Shown here: positions 34,825 to 43,029 of the stretch, one piece after another
Position numbering within the stretch: the first letter of the stretch is position 1
Layout: each line of letters starts with the position of its first letter
Source: JACMLD01 sp039916305
Lineage (GTDB): Bacteria > Bacteroidota > Bacteroidia > Chitinophagales > Chitinophagaceae
DNA length: 64,000 nucleotides
NCBI GenBank assembly: GCA_039916305.1
Contig: JBDSLR010000028.1
Coordinates: 1 to 64,000, forward strand
Direction of reading: 5' to 3'
Notes under the pieces: generated by a model
Seen by the model: only the letters and a program-made list of their open reading frames with translations
Database searches by the model: none
What the model was told of the DNA's origin: nothing
Made by a program: the position numbers and the translations under genes

Positions 34825-35522
34825 TGACTGCATCCGTCTGGTTAATCAAACTTATACTGGCCCACCTGCTTACTGATTTTATATTGCAGCCAAAAAGCTG
34901 GGTAGGGGATCGCAGTGAAAAACATTTCGCATCAGCAAAATTATACCTCCATGGTTTTATTACCGGTCTGCTGGCATGGGTGATGACAGGCCTGCAATAC
35001 TGGATGGTTGCAATTGTTATACTGGTAACACATATCCTGATTGATGGCTGGAAATCGTATCGAAAAAATACAGTTGCTTATTTTCTCATTGACCAGGCGC
35101 TGCATATATTGGTTCTCCTGGCTTGCTGGTACAGTCTTTTTTTCACATGGGGCGATATTGCAACTGCATGGAGGCAATTGAATACCCAGGCAGCTACCTG
35201 GAAAGTTATAACTGCTTTTGTTTTTTTAACGGCACCTGCAGGCATTTTAATAGGCCAGTTCACCAAACAGTGGCGCGATAAGATTGCAGGTGCGGAAAGC
35301 CTTGCCAATGCCGGAAAATGGATTGGCATAGCAGAGCGTATCATTATACTGATTTTTGTGCTGAACAGCCAATTTTCTGCCATTGGCCTGCTGGTGGCGG
35401 CAAAAGGTATCATTCGCTTTAATGAAAAAGACCGCCCCGAAATCAAAACGGAATACCTGGTGATTGGTACCTTAATGAGCATCGGGTTGGCCATTATTGC
35501 CGGCCTGCTGACAAAATTGTAA
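34821..35522 (+). CDS. DUF3307 membrane protein
   Basis: The 233-residue protein has about six membrane helices and the family start LIKLILAHLLTDFILQP followed by HGFITGLLAW and VTHILIDGWKSY, where paired H/D residues recur. DUF3307 proteins are membrane proteins of unknown function, repeatedly found next to SatD-like genes. The ATGA overlap with the upstream gene indicates coupled translation. The histidine-aspartate pairs inside helices could bind metal or act catalytically, but this is not known. Confidence 0.85.
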   Translation: MMTASVWLIKLILAHLLTDFILQPKSWVGDRSEKHFASAKLYLHGFITGLLAWVMTGLQYWMVAIVILVTHILIDGWKSYRKNTVAYFLIDQALHILVLLACWYSLFFTWGDIATAWRQLNTQAATWKVITAFVFLTAPAGILIGQFTKQWRDKIAGAESLANAGKWIGIAERIIILIFVLNSQFSAIGLLVAAKGIIRFNEKDRPEIKTEYLVIGTLMSIGLAIIAGLLTKL

Positions 35523-35735
35523 CCGCAATCCGCGTGTTGCCTTTCAGGCTGGCTGACCGCTGCCTGTTACGACCATCTTTTTCTCTTACAAGGAAATTAC
35601 TCCGGGAGAGGGATTTATTGGCCCTAATCAAGAAATTAAAATTGCATTAATCTTTCTGGAGCACAAAAGCATGTTTTTTGGTTCTTTTTGCTATGTTTAT
35701 ACCTCTTATCGTTTTATAACCGCCTAACCCTACCG

Positions 35736-36839
35736 ATGAGCTTGCGACGGATTTGCTTTTTGAGCTGCTTCTTCATGCCTGTATGTCTTTTACTTTCTGC
35801 TCAGTGCAGGGGGCAAACCGACAGTACAGCTAAAAAGAATCACCTTCTGGCATTGCCGGTCATAGCCAGGTCCATTGAAACCAGCTGGTCTTTTGGGACG
35901 GCGGTATCGGGTACCTTTCACATTAATAAAAAAGACAGCGCCATCCGCACGTCTAATCTGCAGGGCCTTGTTTTATACTCCTTAAAAAAACAGTTTATAG
36001 CAGCGGTCAGCGGTACCATTTATTTTCCGGGAGAAAAATTTATTCTTAACGAGCAGCTGTCGTACAGTTTTTTCCCGGATAAGTTCTGGGGCCTGGGCAG
36101 AACAACACCCGATAGTAATGCGGAATCTTACAGTTTCAGGCAATTTTATATTTACCTGCACGGGCAGCGATCTTTAGGCGGGCATTTTTTTATTGGTGCA
36201 TTATATGAGTACCAGCGCTTGCTGAAAGTAGAGTACCAGCCGGGCGGATTATTTGACAAACAGGATGTGCCGGGACGGCATGGTTACCAGGTGTCTGGTT
36301 TGGGGGCCAGCCTCACCTTCGATACCCGTAATGATGCTTTTGCGCCAGATAAAGGTTTTTTTGTACAGGGTTCTTTTAATCATTTTGCCAGCTTTTTAGG
36401 ATCCGACTTTACGTATACCAACTATATTATTGATGCCCGAAGCTTTATAAAAACGTATAAAAAACAGGTGCTTGCAGTGCAGGCCTATGCTTTTTTAAAT
36501 AATGGAAATGTGCCATTAAGAAGCCTGGCATCTTTTGGTGGCGCCAACAGCATGCGGGGCTATTATGATGGCAGGTACCGCGATAAAGACCAGGTTGTAC
36601 TGCAGGCCGAATACCGGGTTCCCGTATACCGCAGATTTGGGGCCGTGGCTTTTGGCGGCATAGGAAATGTAAGTAACAACTGCGATTATCTTGGCGTTAA
36701 AGCTTTAAAGTATTCTTACGGGGGCGGCCTGCGTATCCGCTTAACCAAATCTGAGAGAATTAACCTGCGTTTGGATTATGGGGTAAGCCGTGGCGGAAAA
36801 TCACAGGGCTTTTATTTCCAGCTCGGAGAAGCCTTCTAA
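35736..36839 (+). CDS. BamA/TamA-like outer-membrane beta-barrel (D15 surface antigen)
   Basis: From the ATG at 35736 the protein has 367 residues, with a signal peptide ending near SAQCRGQ. The rest is a C-terminal Omp85-type barrel: GLGASLTFDTRNDAFAPDKG, FGGANSMRGYYDGRYRD (the lid-lock RGY-type motif), QAEYRVPVYRR and a final aromatic-ended strand GFYFQLGEAF. POTRA domains are missing, so it is not the main assembly factor; such short barrels occur in Bacteroidota with unknown cargo. It converges with the PAP2 gene 9 bases away. Confidence 0.85.
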   Translation: MSLRRICFLSCFFMPVCLLLSAQCRGQTDSTAKKNHLLALPVIARSIETSWSFGTAVSGTFHINKKDSAIRTSNLQGLVLYSLKKQFIAAVSGTIYFPGEKFILNEQLSYSFFPDKFWGLGRTTPDSNAESYSFRQFYIYLHGQRSLGGHFFIGALYEYQRLLKVEYQPGGLFDKQDVPGRHGYQVSGLGASLTFDTRNDAFAPDKGFFVQGSFNHFASFLGSDFTYTNYIIDARSFIKTYKKQVLAVQAYAFLNNGNVPLRSLASFGGANSMRGYYDGRYRDKDQVVLQAEYRVPVYRRFGAVAFGGIGNVSNNCDYLGVKALKYSYGGGLRIRLTKSERINLRLDYGVSRGGKSQGFYFQLGEAF

Positions 36840-36848
36840 CTACGGCAC

Positions 36849-37490
36849 TTAAAAAACAATTTTTTTAGCCAGCCAGTAACAAAAGTAGGATGTAATAGGT
36901 GCGGCCAGTATATCTATGGTATAATGTACGTGCTGGATAAGCAGTAAAACAGCAATGCAGATAACGGATACCAGCGCAAAGGCTTTGTCAATTTTTTTTG
37001 TAAGACATAAAAATATAATAAAAACGCTGGATGTATGACCGGAAAAGAAAAGGTCTTTTGTTACATATTGCTTACCATAGAAAAAATTGGTAAGCGGATC
37101 TACCAGCGGTATCAGATTAGGTGGCGGATTCAATGGTACCAGCCATATGGCTATTACCCTGGCTACACATACCAGCAGATAAGTGGAGATCATCAGCAGG
37201 CAAAGCTGCGGATGTTTAATTGAACGGATCATAGCCAGCAAAGTGGCCCCCCAGATAAAAATAAAAACCGGCAATGACATATTATGCACAGGCAGCTGGT
37301 TTAACAACCAGTCGTATAAAACTGCTCCCTCTCTTTTCTCTATATACTCAAAAAATATGTGAAAGGTGGCCAGCATAGACAGCACCAGCAACCAGGCCGT
37401 AATGAATTTTATCCTGAACAGGGGCTGCGACCAGGCTTGTGCCCAGCTGTATTGTTGTTCATGTAAGGGCCGTGGCGGCGCTGTTTGCAT
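36849..37490 (-). CDS. Sphingomyelin-synthase-like PAP2 membrane protein
   Basis: The 213-residue protein has about six membrane helices and two active-site blocks: KDLFFSGHTSSVF with H152 and HVHYTIDILAAP with H189 and D193. SGHT and HYTxD are the D3 and D4 motifs of sphingomyelin/ceramide phosphotransferases (PAP2_C family), not the usual SRxxxxxHxxxD of plain PAP2 phosphatases. Bacteroidota make sphingolipids, so a head-group transferase acting on ceramide or diacylglycerol is a reasonable inference. It stands alone; a terminator is not seen on its side. Confidence 0.8.
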   Translation of the reverse strand: MQTAPPRPLHEQQYSWAQAWSQPLFRIKFITAWLLVLSMLATFHIFFEYIEKREGAVLYDWLLNQLPVHNMSLPVFIFIWGATLLAMIRSIKHPQLCLLMISTYLLVCVARVIAIWLVPLNPPPNLIPLVDPLTNFFYGKQYVTKDLFFSGHTSSVFIIFLCLTKKIDKAFALVSVICIAVLLLIQHVHYTIDILAAPITSYFCYWLAKKIVF

Positions 37491-37697
37491 AAGTGAATAT
37501 AGGTGAGCTGAACTTATATAAAATGTTAACAGGGCTTTAAAAATATTGCATTCATACGTCCTGCATCATATCATCGTGCATTCGTAAATCTATACAAAAT
37601 TATTCAGCAGTTCATTAAAAACTGCGGGCGACTACTGTTACTACCGTGGGCTTATATTGGTGCCGGCACAGTGGCTGGCAATCACCATATAAAACCA

Positions 37698-37738
37698 TAT
37701 ACGGGATAAACCCTGCAAGGCAGGATCTATCCCGTATA
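37698..37738 (-). terminator. Terminator of nagB
   Basis: Perfect 11-base arms TATACGGGATA (37698-37708) and TATCCCGTATA (37728-37738) with an inner CCTG/CAGG pair. On the minus strand it follows the NagB-PIG-L stop by 23 bases and leads into TGGTTTTATATGG. Confidence 0.75.
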
Positions 37739-37761
37739 AAATTAATTGTATTGCGTCTCCC

Positions 37762-39666
37762 TTAGTAATGCCATCTCACAAATGCCTCCATGGCTGCATA
37801 ATGGGTAAGCCCCAGCTGCTCGTATAATTTAGCGGTATTGCGGTTGCGCTCCTCTGCACGCTGCCAGAATTCACGGGCATCACTTCCCTGGAAGGGAACG
37901 GAATCCTTTTGCGACTGGTGTATGAAAATACCGAAGCGCTTCTTCAATACCTGGTCCGGGCTCATAGGAATGGCCATTTCTATTTCACTGATATCCCATT
38001 CCTGCCAGGCACCCTTGTACAGCCAAACCCAGCAATCTTTTATCCATTCTTCACCACTTGCTTTAAGGCGTTGCATACTTTCAAATACGGTATCCAGGCA
38101 AACCTTGTGCGTACCATGCGGATCAGCCAAATCACCTGCACAATAAATCTGCTGCGGTTTCAGCTCTTTTAATAAAGCCATGGTAAGTTGTACATCTTCT
38201 TCGCCCATGGGCTTTTTTTCAATGCGGCCAGTCTCGTAAAAAGGAAGGTTCTGGAAATGAATATTTTCATCTTTTATACCTACATAACGGCAGGTAGCCG
38301 CCGCTTCGCACCTTCTTATCAAACCTTTAATGGCACGTATTTCTTTTGTGTCCATCTGGTTCGACTTCTTTGACTGCAGAAAACCACGGGCCTCTTTTAA
38401 AATACCCTGGGACTGTTTGCTATCTATGCCAAACATATTTTCAAAACCCACTGCAAAATCAAGAAAGCGGGTCACAAATTCGTCGGTCACTGCAATATTG
38501 CCACTTGTCTGGTAAGCCACGTGCACATCGTGTCCCTGATCATGCAGGCGCATAAAAGTTCCCCCCATGCTGATGATATCATCATCGGGATGCGGAGAGA
38601 AAATAAGGCACCGTTTCGGATAGGGACTCATACGCTCCGGGGGATTGGGCAATGGTGTGCTCTTGCCACCAGGCCAGCCCGTTATACTATCGCGCAGCAT
38701 ATAAAATACCTGCATATTAATTTCATACGCATCTCCTTTTTCTACCAGCAGATCACTAAGGCCATAGTCATTGTAATCTTTGCTGGTAAGGCTCAATACG
38801 GGCTTATTCAGTTTAAGTGCCATGTTTACCACCGCTTTTTTAACAATGGCCGGGCTCCAGTCATACTCACCGGTAAGCCATGGAAATTTAAAACGGGTAA
38901 GTTCGGAAGCCGCAATTTCATCCAGTACAAAAGTGGTGTCATTATGCTGTTGCAGCAATGATGCAGGTATTTGTTCTGTAACAACGCCTTCTACTGCCTC
39001 CTTGATAACAGGGGCCTTCATTTGTCCCCATGCCATGAGTAAAATTTTCTTTGCCTTCATTATAACACTGATGCCCATTGTAATGGCCAGGCGTGGCACA
39101 CTTGAAATGTTCTGAAATTCCTGTGCGTTGGCTATGCGGGTAGAGTTTTCAAGGGGCACCAGCCTGGTTTTTGAGAAAAGACTGGATCCGGGTTCGTTAA
39201 AGCCAATATGGCCGTTGTTGCCAATTCCAAGTATCTGCACATCCAGCCCACCTGCTGCATCTATTTGCGCATCATAGGCTGCGCAAAAGCTTTTAATATC
39301 TTCTTTCTTTATTTCACCGTTTGGTACATGGCAATTGGCTTTGTCAATGTCTACATGGTCAAACAAGTGCTCATTCATATAAAGATTGTAGCTCTGTAAA
39401 GCATCCCGGTCTATGGGGTAGTATTCGTCAAGGTTAAAAGTAACCACATTTTTAAAGCTTAAGCCTTCTTCCCGGTGCAGGCGAATCAGTTCTGTATAAA
39501 CGGTTTTTGGAGACGAGCCGGTGGCGAGCCCCAGTACGCATTTTTCTCCTTTGGCCTGTTTTGCCCTAATAATAGTGGCTATTTCACCCGCAATAAACGC
39601 AGAACCCTCTTTTAAGGAAGGAAATATGTTTACCGGAATTTTCTCTAAAGAGTCTACCATGTTCAT
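37762..39666 (-). CDS. nagB: Glucosamine-6-phosphate deaminase fused to a PIG-L-type domain
   Basis: The 634-residue protein has an N-terminal GlcN6P deaminase domain (about 10-270) with GLATGSSP, the catalytic D80-E81 in FNLDEYYP and GNNGHIGFNEP (149-159), and a C-terminal PIG-L/LmbE deacetylase-like domain from about residue 350 with the zinc motif SPHPDDD (357-363) and CAGDLADPHGTHK. NagB makes fructose-6-phosphate and ammonia from glucosamine-6-phosphate. The PIG-L part suggests it also removes an acetyl group from an N-acetylglucosamine derivative, though this is not proven for the fusion. Such fusions are seen in Bacteroidota. It stands alone, preceded by paired inverted repeats. An alternative start is residue 3. 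Confidence 0.92.
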   Translation of the reverse strand: MNMVDSLEKIPVNIFPSLKEGSAFIAGEIATIIRAKQAKGEKCVLGLATGSSPKTVYTELIRLHREEGLSFKNVVTFNLDEYYPIDRDALQSYNLYMNEHLFDHVDIDKANCHVPNGEIKKEDIKSFCAAYDAQIDAAGGLDVQILGIGNNGHIGFNEPGSSLFSKTRLVPLENSTRIANAQEFQNISSVPRLAITMGISVIMKAKKILLMAWGQMKAPVIKEAVEGVVTEQIPASLLQQHNDTTFVLDEIAASELTRFKFPWLTGEYDWSPAIVKKAVVNMALKLNKPVLSLTSKDYNDYGLSDLLVEKGDAYEINMQVFYMLRDSITGWPGGKSTPLPNPPERMSPYPKRCLIFSPHPDDDIISMGGTFMRLHDQGHDVHVAYQTSGNIAVTDEFVTRFLDFAVGFENMFGIDSKQSQGILKEARGFLQSKKSNQMDTKEIRAIKGLIRRCEAAATCRYVGIKDENIHFQNLPFYETGRIEKKPMGEEDVQLTMALLKELKPQQIYCAGDLADPHGTHKVCLDTVFESMQRLKASGEEWIKDCWVWLYKGAWQEWDISEIEMAIPMSPDQVLKKRFGIFIHQSQKDSVPFQGSDAREFWQRAEERNRNTAKLYEQLGLTHYAAMEAFVRWHY

Positions 39667-40008
39667 AAATACGGTGTTTTAGGTTGGTATAAGAGCTGCG
39701 AAAATAAAATCTATTTTACACAATGCCAACCTAAATAAAATTGATTTGCAGGTGTTTCACTACCAATATACCAGTGGGGGTGCTATGCCATCAAATCAAA
39801 CGTTTGCGTAAATTTTTTTGGGCACCGTGGGTAATTTACGCAACCAGATCATGCACAACAGAAAGAAGGCCGTAATGATTTTTGGATGACTGCCCGTTTG
39901 TATTTTCTAAGTTAAAGAGGCTTTCATGTATTTAAAAAACCTGCACCGGAAAGGAAAAATCAATACAATTAGGCGGCATATGCTATTTTTATAGCAAATT
40001 TTTACTAT
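39667..40008. promoter_or_regulatory. nagB/pyrR intergenic region with two inverted repeats
   Basis: Two widely spaced perfect inverted repeats lie between the divergent genes. TTTAGGTTGG (39678-39687) pairs with CCAACCTAAA (39726-39735) across 38 bases, beginning 11 bases before the nagB start. TTGCGTAAATT (39804-39814) pairs with AATTTACGCAA (39833-39843) across 18 bases. Both could be operators for dimeric repressors; the first flanks the nagB promoter zone. The regulator is not in this window. Confidence 0.5.
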
Positions 40009-40533
40009 TTGAAGACAGTACTCACAGAACAGCAGCTGGCAATTACCATTCAGCGGTTAAGCCAGCAGATACTGGAAAACCACCTCAACCTTGAAAATAC
40101 TGTTTTAATAGGCATTCAGCCCAGGGGCATCTTTTTATCGGACCGCATTATCGGCCAGCTAAAGAAGGAAGTGCCGTCCGAAAAGGTTTTTTATGGTAAA
40201 CTGGATATCACTTTTTACCGGGATGATGTGCGCAACCAACTGCATGTGGCAAATAAAACAGATATTCCCTTCAGTATTGAAAAAAAGAATGTTATTATAG
40301 TAGATGATGTTTTATATACAGGCCGCACCATCCGTGCAGCACTGGATGCACTGCTTGATTTTGGCAGGCCGGCAAAAGTAGAACTCTGTGTGCTGATTGA
40401 CCGGCGGTTCAGTAGACAGCTGCCCATCCAGGCGGATTATATCGGCAAATCAATAGACTCCATTATAACGCAGAAAGTGCGTGTTTTCTGGAAAGAAAAG
40501 GACGGGGAAGATCAGGTAGGCTTACTGGAGTGA
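40009..40533 (+). CDS. pyrR: PyrR bifunctional regulator / uracil phosphoribosyltransferase
   Basis: The 174-residue protein has the type I phosphoribosyltransferase loop NVIIVDDVLYTGRTIRAALD and the PyrR-specific IGIQPRGIFLSDRI and LCVLIDRRFSRQLPIQADYIGK. In Firmicutes PyrR binds pyr mRNA; in Bacteroidota only the phosphoribosyltransferase role is assured. No ATG exists in frame near the start: the first codon fitting the usual N-terminus is TTG at 40009, a rare start. Nothing else of the pyrimidine pathway is adjacent. Confidence 0.88.
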   Translation: MKTVLTEQQLAITIQRLSQQILENHLNLENTVLIGIQPRGIFLSDRIIGQLKKEVPSEKVFYGKLDITFYRDDVRNQLHVANKTDIPFSIEKKNVIIVDDVLYTGRTIRAALDALLDFGRPAKVELCVLIDRRFSRQLPIQADYIGKSIDSIITQKVRVFWKEKDGEDQVGLLE

Positions 40534-40632
40534 TTGTTTGAGGATTGATTTTCCGGCGCAGGAAATTACAGCAACTGCGCATTTCCCTCTGTTAGCTCGG
40601 TGCGTCTCTTTTTCTCCTGTTTCTCTTAGCCC

Positions 40633-40977
40633 CTACACCGCAAAACTGGTACCGCAGCCACAGGTTTTGCTGGCATTGGGATTGGTAAAAGTAAACCCAC
40701 GGGCATTGAGGCCATCCTGCCAGTCCACTTCCATGCCCATCAGGTAAAGGGCATGACCCGGATTCATGATATACTGCAAACCATCAGTGTTAAAAGTCTC
40801 ATCTTTCTCCTGCTTTTCATCAAAACCCAATATATAGCTCATACCGGAACAGCCGCCACCTTTTACGCCGATGCGCAGAAATTTTGTTGCGTCAAAGCTG
40901 TCTTCGGCCATTAATCTTTTTATCTCCGTTACCGCCCGGCTGGTAAGTGTTATGGGCGCCACTGCTATTGTTTCCAT
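40633..40977 (-). CDS. HesB/IscA-type iron-sulfur cluster assembly protein
   Basis: From the ATG at 40977 the protein has 114-115 residues with the three conserved cysteines: C44 in GGGCSGMSY and C107, C109 in TCGCGTSFAV. It carries or inserts [2Fe-2S]/[4Fe-4S] clusters in target proteins. The open frame to 41067 would add an unrelated 30 residues and is not used. It is convergent with pyrR and divergent from the next hypothetical gene. Confidence 0.92.
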   Translation of the reverse strand: METIAVAPITLTSRAVTEIKRLMAEDSFDATKFLRIGVKGGGCSGMSYILGFDEKQEKDETFNTDGLQYIMNPGHALYLMGMEVDWQDGLNARGFTFTNPNASKTCGCGTSFAV

Positions 40978-41072
40978 ACAGTAATATTTATGTAAAAATA
41001 ACAACAAATAACACATTATATAGTTTATAGCTACTGCAGAAAAGATAAATATGCCATTTTTAGGCATGGTCT

Positions 41073-41080
41073 TACATTTG
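41073..41080 (+). promoter_or_regulatory. -7 promoter box
   Basis: TACATTTG matches TAnnTTTG, 19 bases before the ATG at 41100. Confidence 0.55.
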
Positions 41081-41099
41081 CAACTAATAAATATCCGTT

Positions 41100-41630
41100 A
41101 TGTTAGAAACAAGCACGATTGTAATCAGTATTGGGGTGATGATTGCCCTGCTTATCCTGTATTATTATTTCTACCAGAAAGATAAAAAAACATTGCCTGC
41201 AGAAATAAAGGTAAATGAGCCCGCAGCATCGCTGCCGGCAAGCACACAGCCCATGCAGCTGGCTGCATATGAGCGGTTGGTAATACTGGCCGATCGCATT
41301 GCAATCCCCAACCTGATTAGCCGCTGCAGCCAGCCAGGTTTTACGAAAACTGATATGCAGCAGCTGCTTACCCAAACCATTAAACAGGAATACGATCATA
41401 ATTTATCCCAGCAGATATATGTAAGCGCCGATGCCTGGGAAGCAGTGCGCAACCTGAAAGATCAAAACACGCACCTCATCAACCAGGTGGCCTCCGTATT
41501 ACCGGCTGAAGCAAATGGTCTTGACCTCAGTAAAAAGATCCTGGATTTTGTGCTCAACCAGCCCCACGGATCCATCCACACACTTGTGCAGGAAGTATTG
41601 AGCGCAGAAGCAAAAAAGCTAATGAAATAG
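41100..41630 (+). CDS. Conserved Bacteroidota membrane-anchored protein, unknown function
   Basis: The 176-residue protein has one N-terminal membrane helix (about 5-24, TIVISIGVMIALLILYYYF), a short lysine-rich stretch, a low-complexity linker, and a soluble helical domain with AYERLVILADRIAIPNLISR and QIYVSADAWEAVRNLKDQ. The domain looks like a conserved family of Bacteroidota (DUF7935-like, from memory and uncertain). It faces the cytoplasm if the helix is an ordinary anchor with positive residues inside. It has its own promoter and a short direct repeat downstream. Confidence 0.7.
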   Translation: MLETSTIVISIGVMIALLILYYYFYQKDKKTLPAEIKVNEPAASLPASTQPMQLAAYERLVILADRIAIPNLISRCSQPGFTKTDMQQLLTQTIKQEYDHNLSQQIYVSADAWEAVRNLKDQNTHLINQVASVLPAEANGLDLSKKILDFVLNQPHGSIHTLVQEVLSAEAKKLMK

Positions 41631-41682
41631 GAGGAGGAGCCAATGGCAAAATACGCCAGTGACGATTGATTTCTTACACCTC

Positions 41683-41710
41683 ACGACTGACGTCTTACGA
41701 CTGACGCCTA
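41683..41710 (+). repeat. 14-bp tandem repeat
   Basis: ACGACTGACGTCTT followed by ACGACTGACGCCTA: two copies of a 14-base unit in the spacer before dapB, a short simple repeat with no obvious function. Confidence 0.6.
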
Positions 41711-41715
41711 CCGTC

Positions 41716-41745
41716 TTGTTAATCCGTTCAGGGTGGTTAACTTTG
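41716..41745 (+). promoter_or_regulatory. dapB promoter
   Basis: TTG at 41716-41718 is followed after 19 bases by TAACTTTG (41738-41745), a good match to the Bacteroidota promoter. Transcription would begin near 41752. Confidence 0.6.
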
Positions 41746-41805
41746 CAAAAATTTTAAAACACTTTACAGATGGGTTTAGCAACAGGTGCTGCTGCACAAC
41801 AGGGT

Positions 41806-42522
41806 ATGAAAATAGCCCTTATTGGCTATGGTAAAATGGGAAAAGCCATTGAAGAAATTGCCCTGCAGCGCGGGCACGAAATTGTATTGAAAATTGATCT
41901 TGATAATGCGGCTGATTTTACGGCTGACAACCTGCAAAAAGCGGATGCCGCCATAGAATTTACGGGGCCACACAGCGCGTACAATAACGTAATGAAATGC
42001 CTTGAATACGGCGTGCCACTGGTATGTGGCAGTACCGGCTGGTTAGATAGACTGGATGAAGTAACGGCATATTGCAGCCAACGGGATGGTTGTTTTTTAT
42101 ATGCCAGCAATTTTAGTGTGGGGGTGAATATCTTTTTTGAACTTAATAAACGCCTGGCAGAACTGATGAGACCGCATGCTGATTACAATGTAAGCATGGA
42201 AGAAATACACCATACCCAGAAAAAAGATGCACCCAGCGGTACAGCAGTTACCCTGGCGCAACAGGTGCTGGAACAAATAGACCGCAAGCACAAGTGGGTG
42301 AATAATGAAACCAGTAATCAGCAGGAACTATCTATCATCAGCAAACGCATTGACCCTGCACCGGGTACACACACGGTAAGCTACCATTCTGCCATTGATA
42401 CCATTGATATTGTACACACTGCACATAGCAGAACCGGTTTTGCTACCGGCGCCGTGCTGGCAGCTGAATTTGTGAAAGGAAAAAAAGGTATTTTTAGCAT
42501 GAAAGAGGTGCTGGGGTTTTAA
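41806..42522 (+). CDS. dapB: 4-hydroxy-tetrahydrodipicolinate reductase
   Basis: From the ATG at 41806 the protein has 238 residues: the NAD(P)-binding start MKIALIGYGKMGKAIEEIA, the GSTGWLD loop, and the substrate motif EEIHHTQKKDAPSGTA. It reduces the lysine/diaminopimelate precursor dihydrodipicolinate equivalent. An in-frame ATG at 41770, only 18 bases after the likely transcription start, would add MGLATGAAAQQG, which is not typical of the family. Length matches the short Bacteroidota type. Confidence 0.93.
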   Translation: MKIALIGYGKMGKAIEEIALQRGHEIVLKIDLDNAADFTADNLQKADAAIEFTGPHSAYNNVMKCLEYGVPLVCGSTGWLDRLDEVTAYCSQRDGCFLYASNFSVGVNIFFELNKRLAELMRPHADYNVSMEEIHHTQKKDAPSGTAVTLAQQVLEQIDRKHKWVNNETSNQQELSIISKRIDPAPGTHTVSYHSAIDTIDIVHTAHSRTGFATGAVLAAEFVKGKKGIFSMKEVLGF

Positions 42523-42589
42523 TGGCCGTATTGCTGTTAAGTCCTCACAGAAGTTGGATGTTATTTGGTTATGGTTAAAAATAAAACGA

Positions 42590-43000
42590 ATGCTTTCTAA
42601 AAAAAGTCAATACGCTTTCAAGGCGCTGATGTACCTGGCCCAAAATACAGATAAGGGCCCGGTGTTGATTGCTGAAATTGCCAGGAAGAAAAAGATTCCG
42701 TTAAAGTTCCTGGAGAATATTCTGTTGGAATTAAAAAAAGCCGGTGTACTGGAAAGCAAAAAAGGGAAAGGTGGGGGTTATTACTTTGCAGTACCGCCCG
42801 CACAGGTGCCGGTGGCTAAAGTAATGCGCCTGCTGGATGGGCCGATTGCACTACTGCCCTGCGTAAGCCTTAATTTTTATGAGCGTTGCAAAAACTGCGA
42901 TGAAAAAAGTTGTGGCCTGCACGATATGATGGTAAATGTGAGGGATGCGACCTTGAAAGTGCTGGAAAAAAGAAGTGTAGCTGACATCGCCCGAAAATAG
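42590..43000 (+). CDS. Rrf2-family transcriptional regulator
   Basis: From the ATG at 42590 the protein has 136 residues: a winged-helix N-terminus (MLSKKSQYAFKALMYLAQ, KKIPLKFLENILLELKKAG, GKGGGYYFA) and a C-terminal cysteine group C91, C100, C103, C108 (PCVSLNFYERC, NCDEKSCG) of the kind that holds an iron-sulfur cluster or senses redox state in IscR/RsrR-like members. The target is not evident; it stands 67 bases after dapB and is convergent with the next gene. Confidence 0.9.
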   Translation: MLSKKSQYAFKALMYLAQNTDKGPVLIAEIARKKKIPLKFLENILLELKKAGVLESKKGKGGGYYFAVPPAQVPVAKVMRLLDGPIALLPCVSLNFYERCKNCDEKSCGLHDMMVNVRDATLKVLEKRSVADIARK

Positions 43001-43029
43001 CCATCGGCTTAACCCACTACAGGTTCTCC

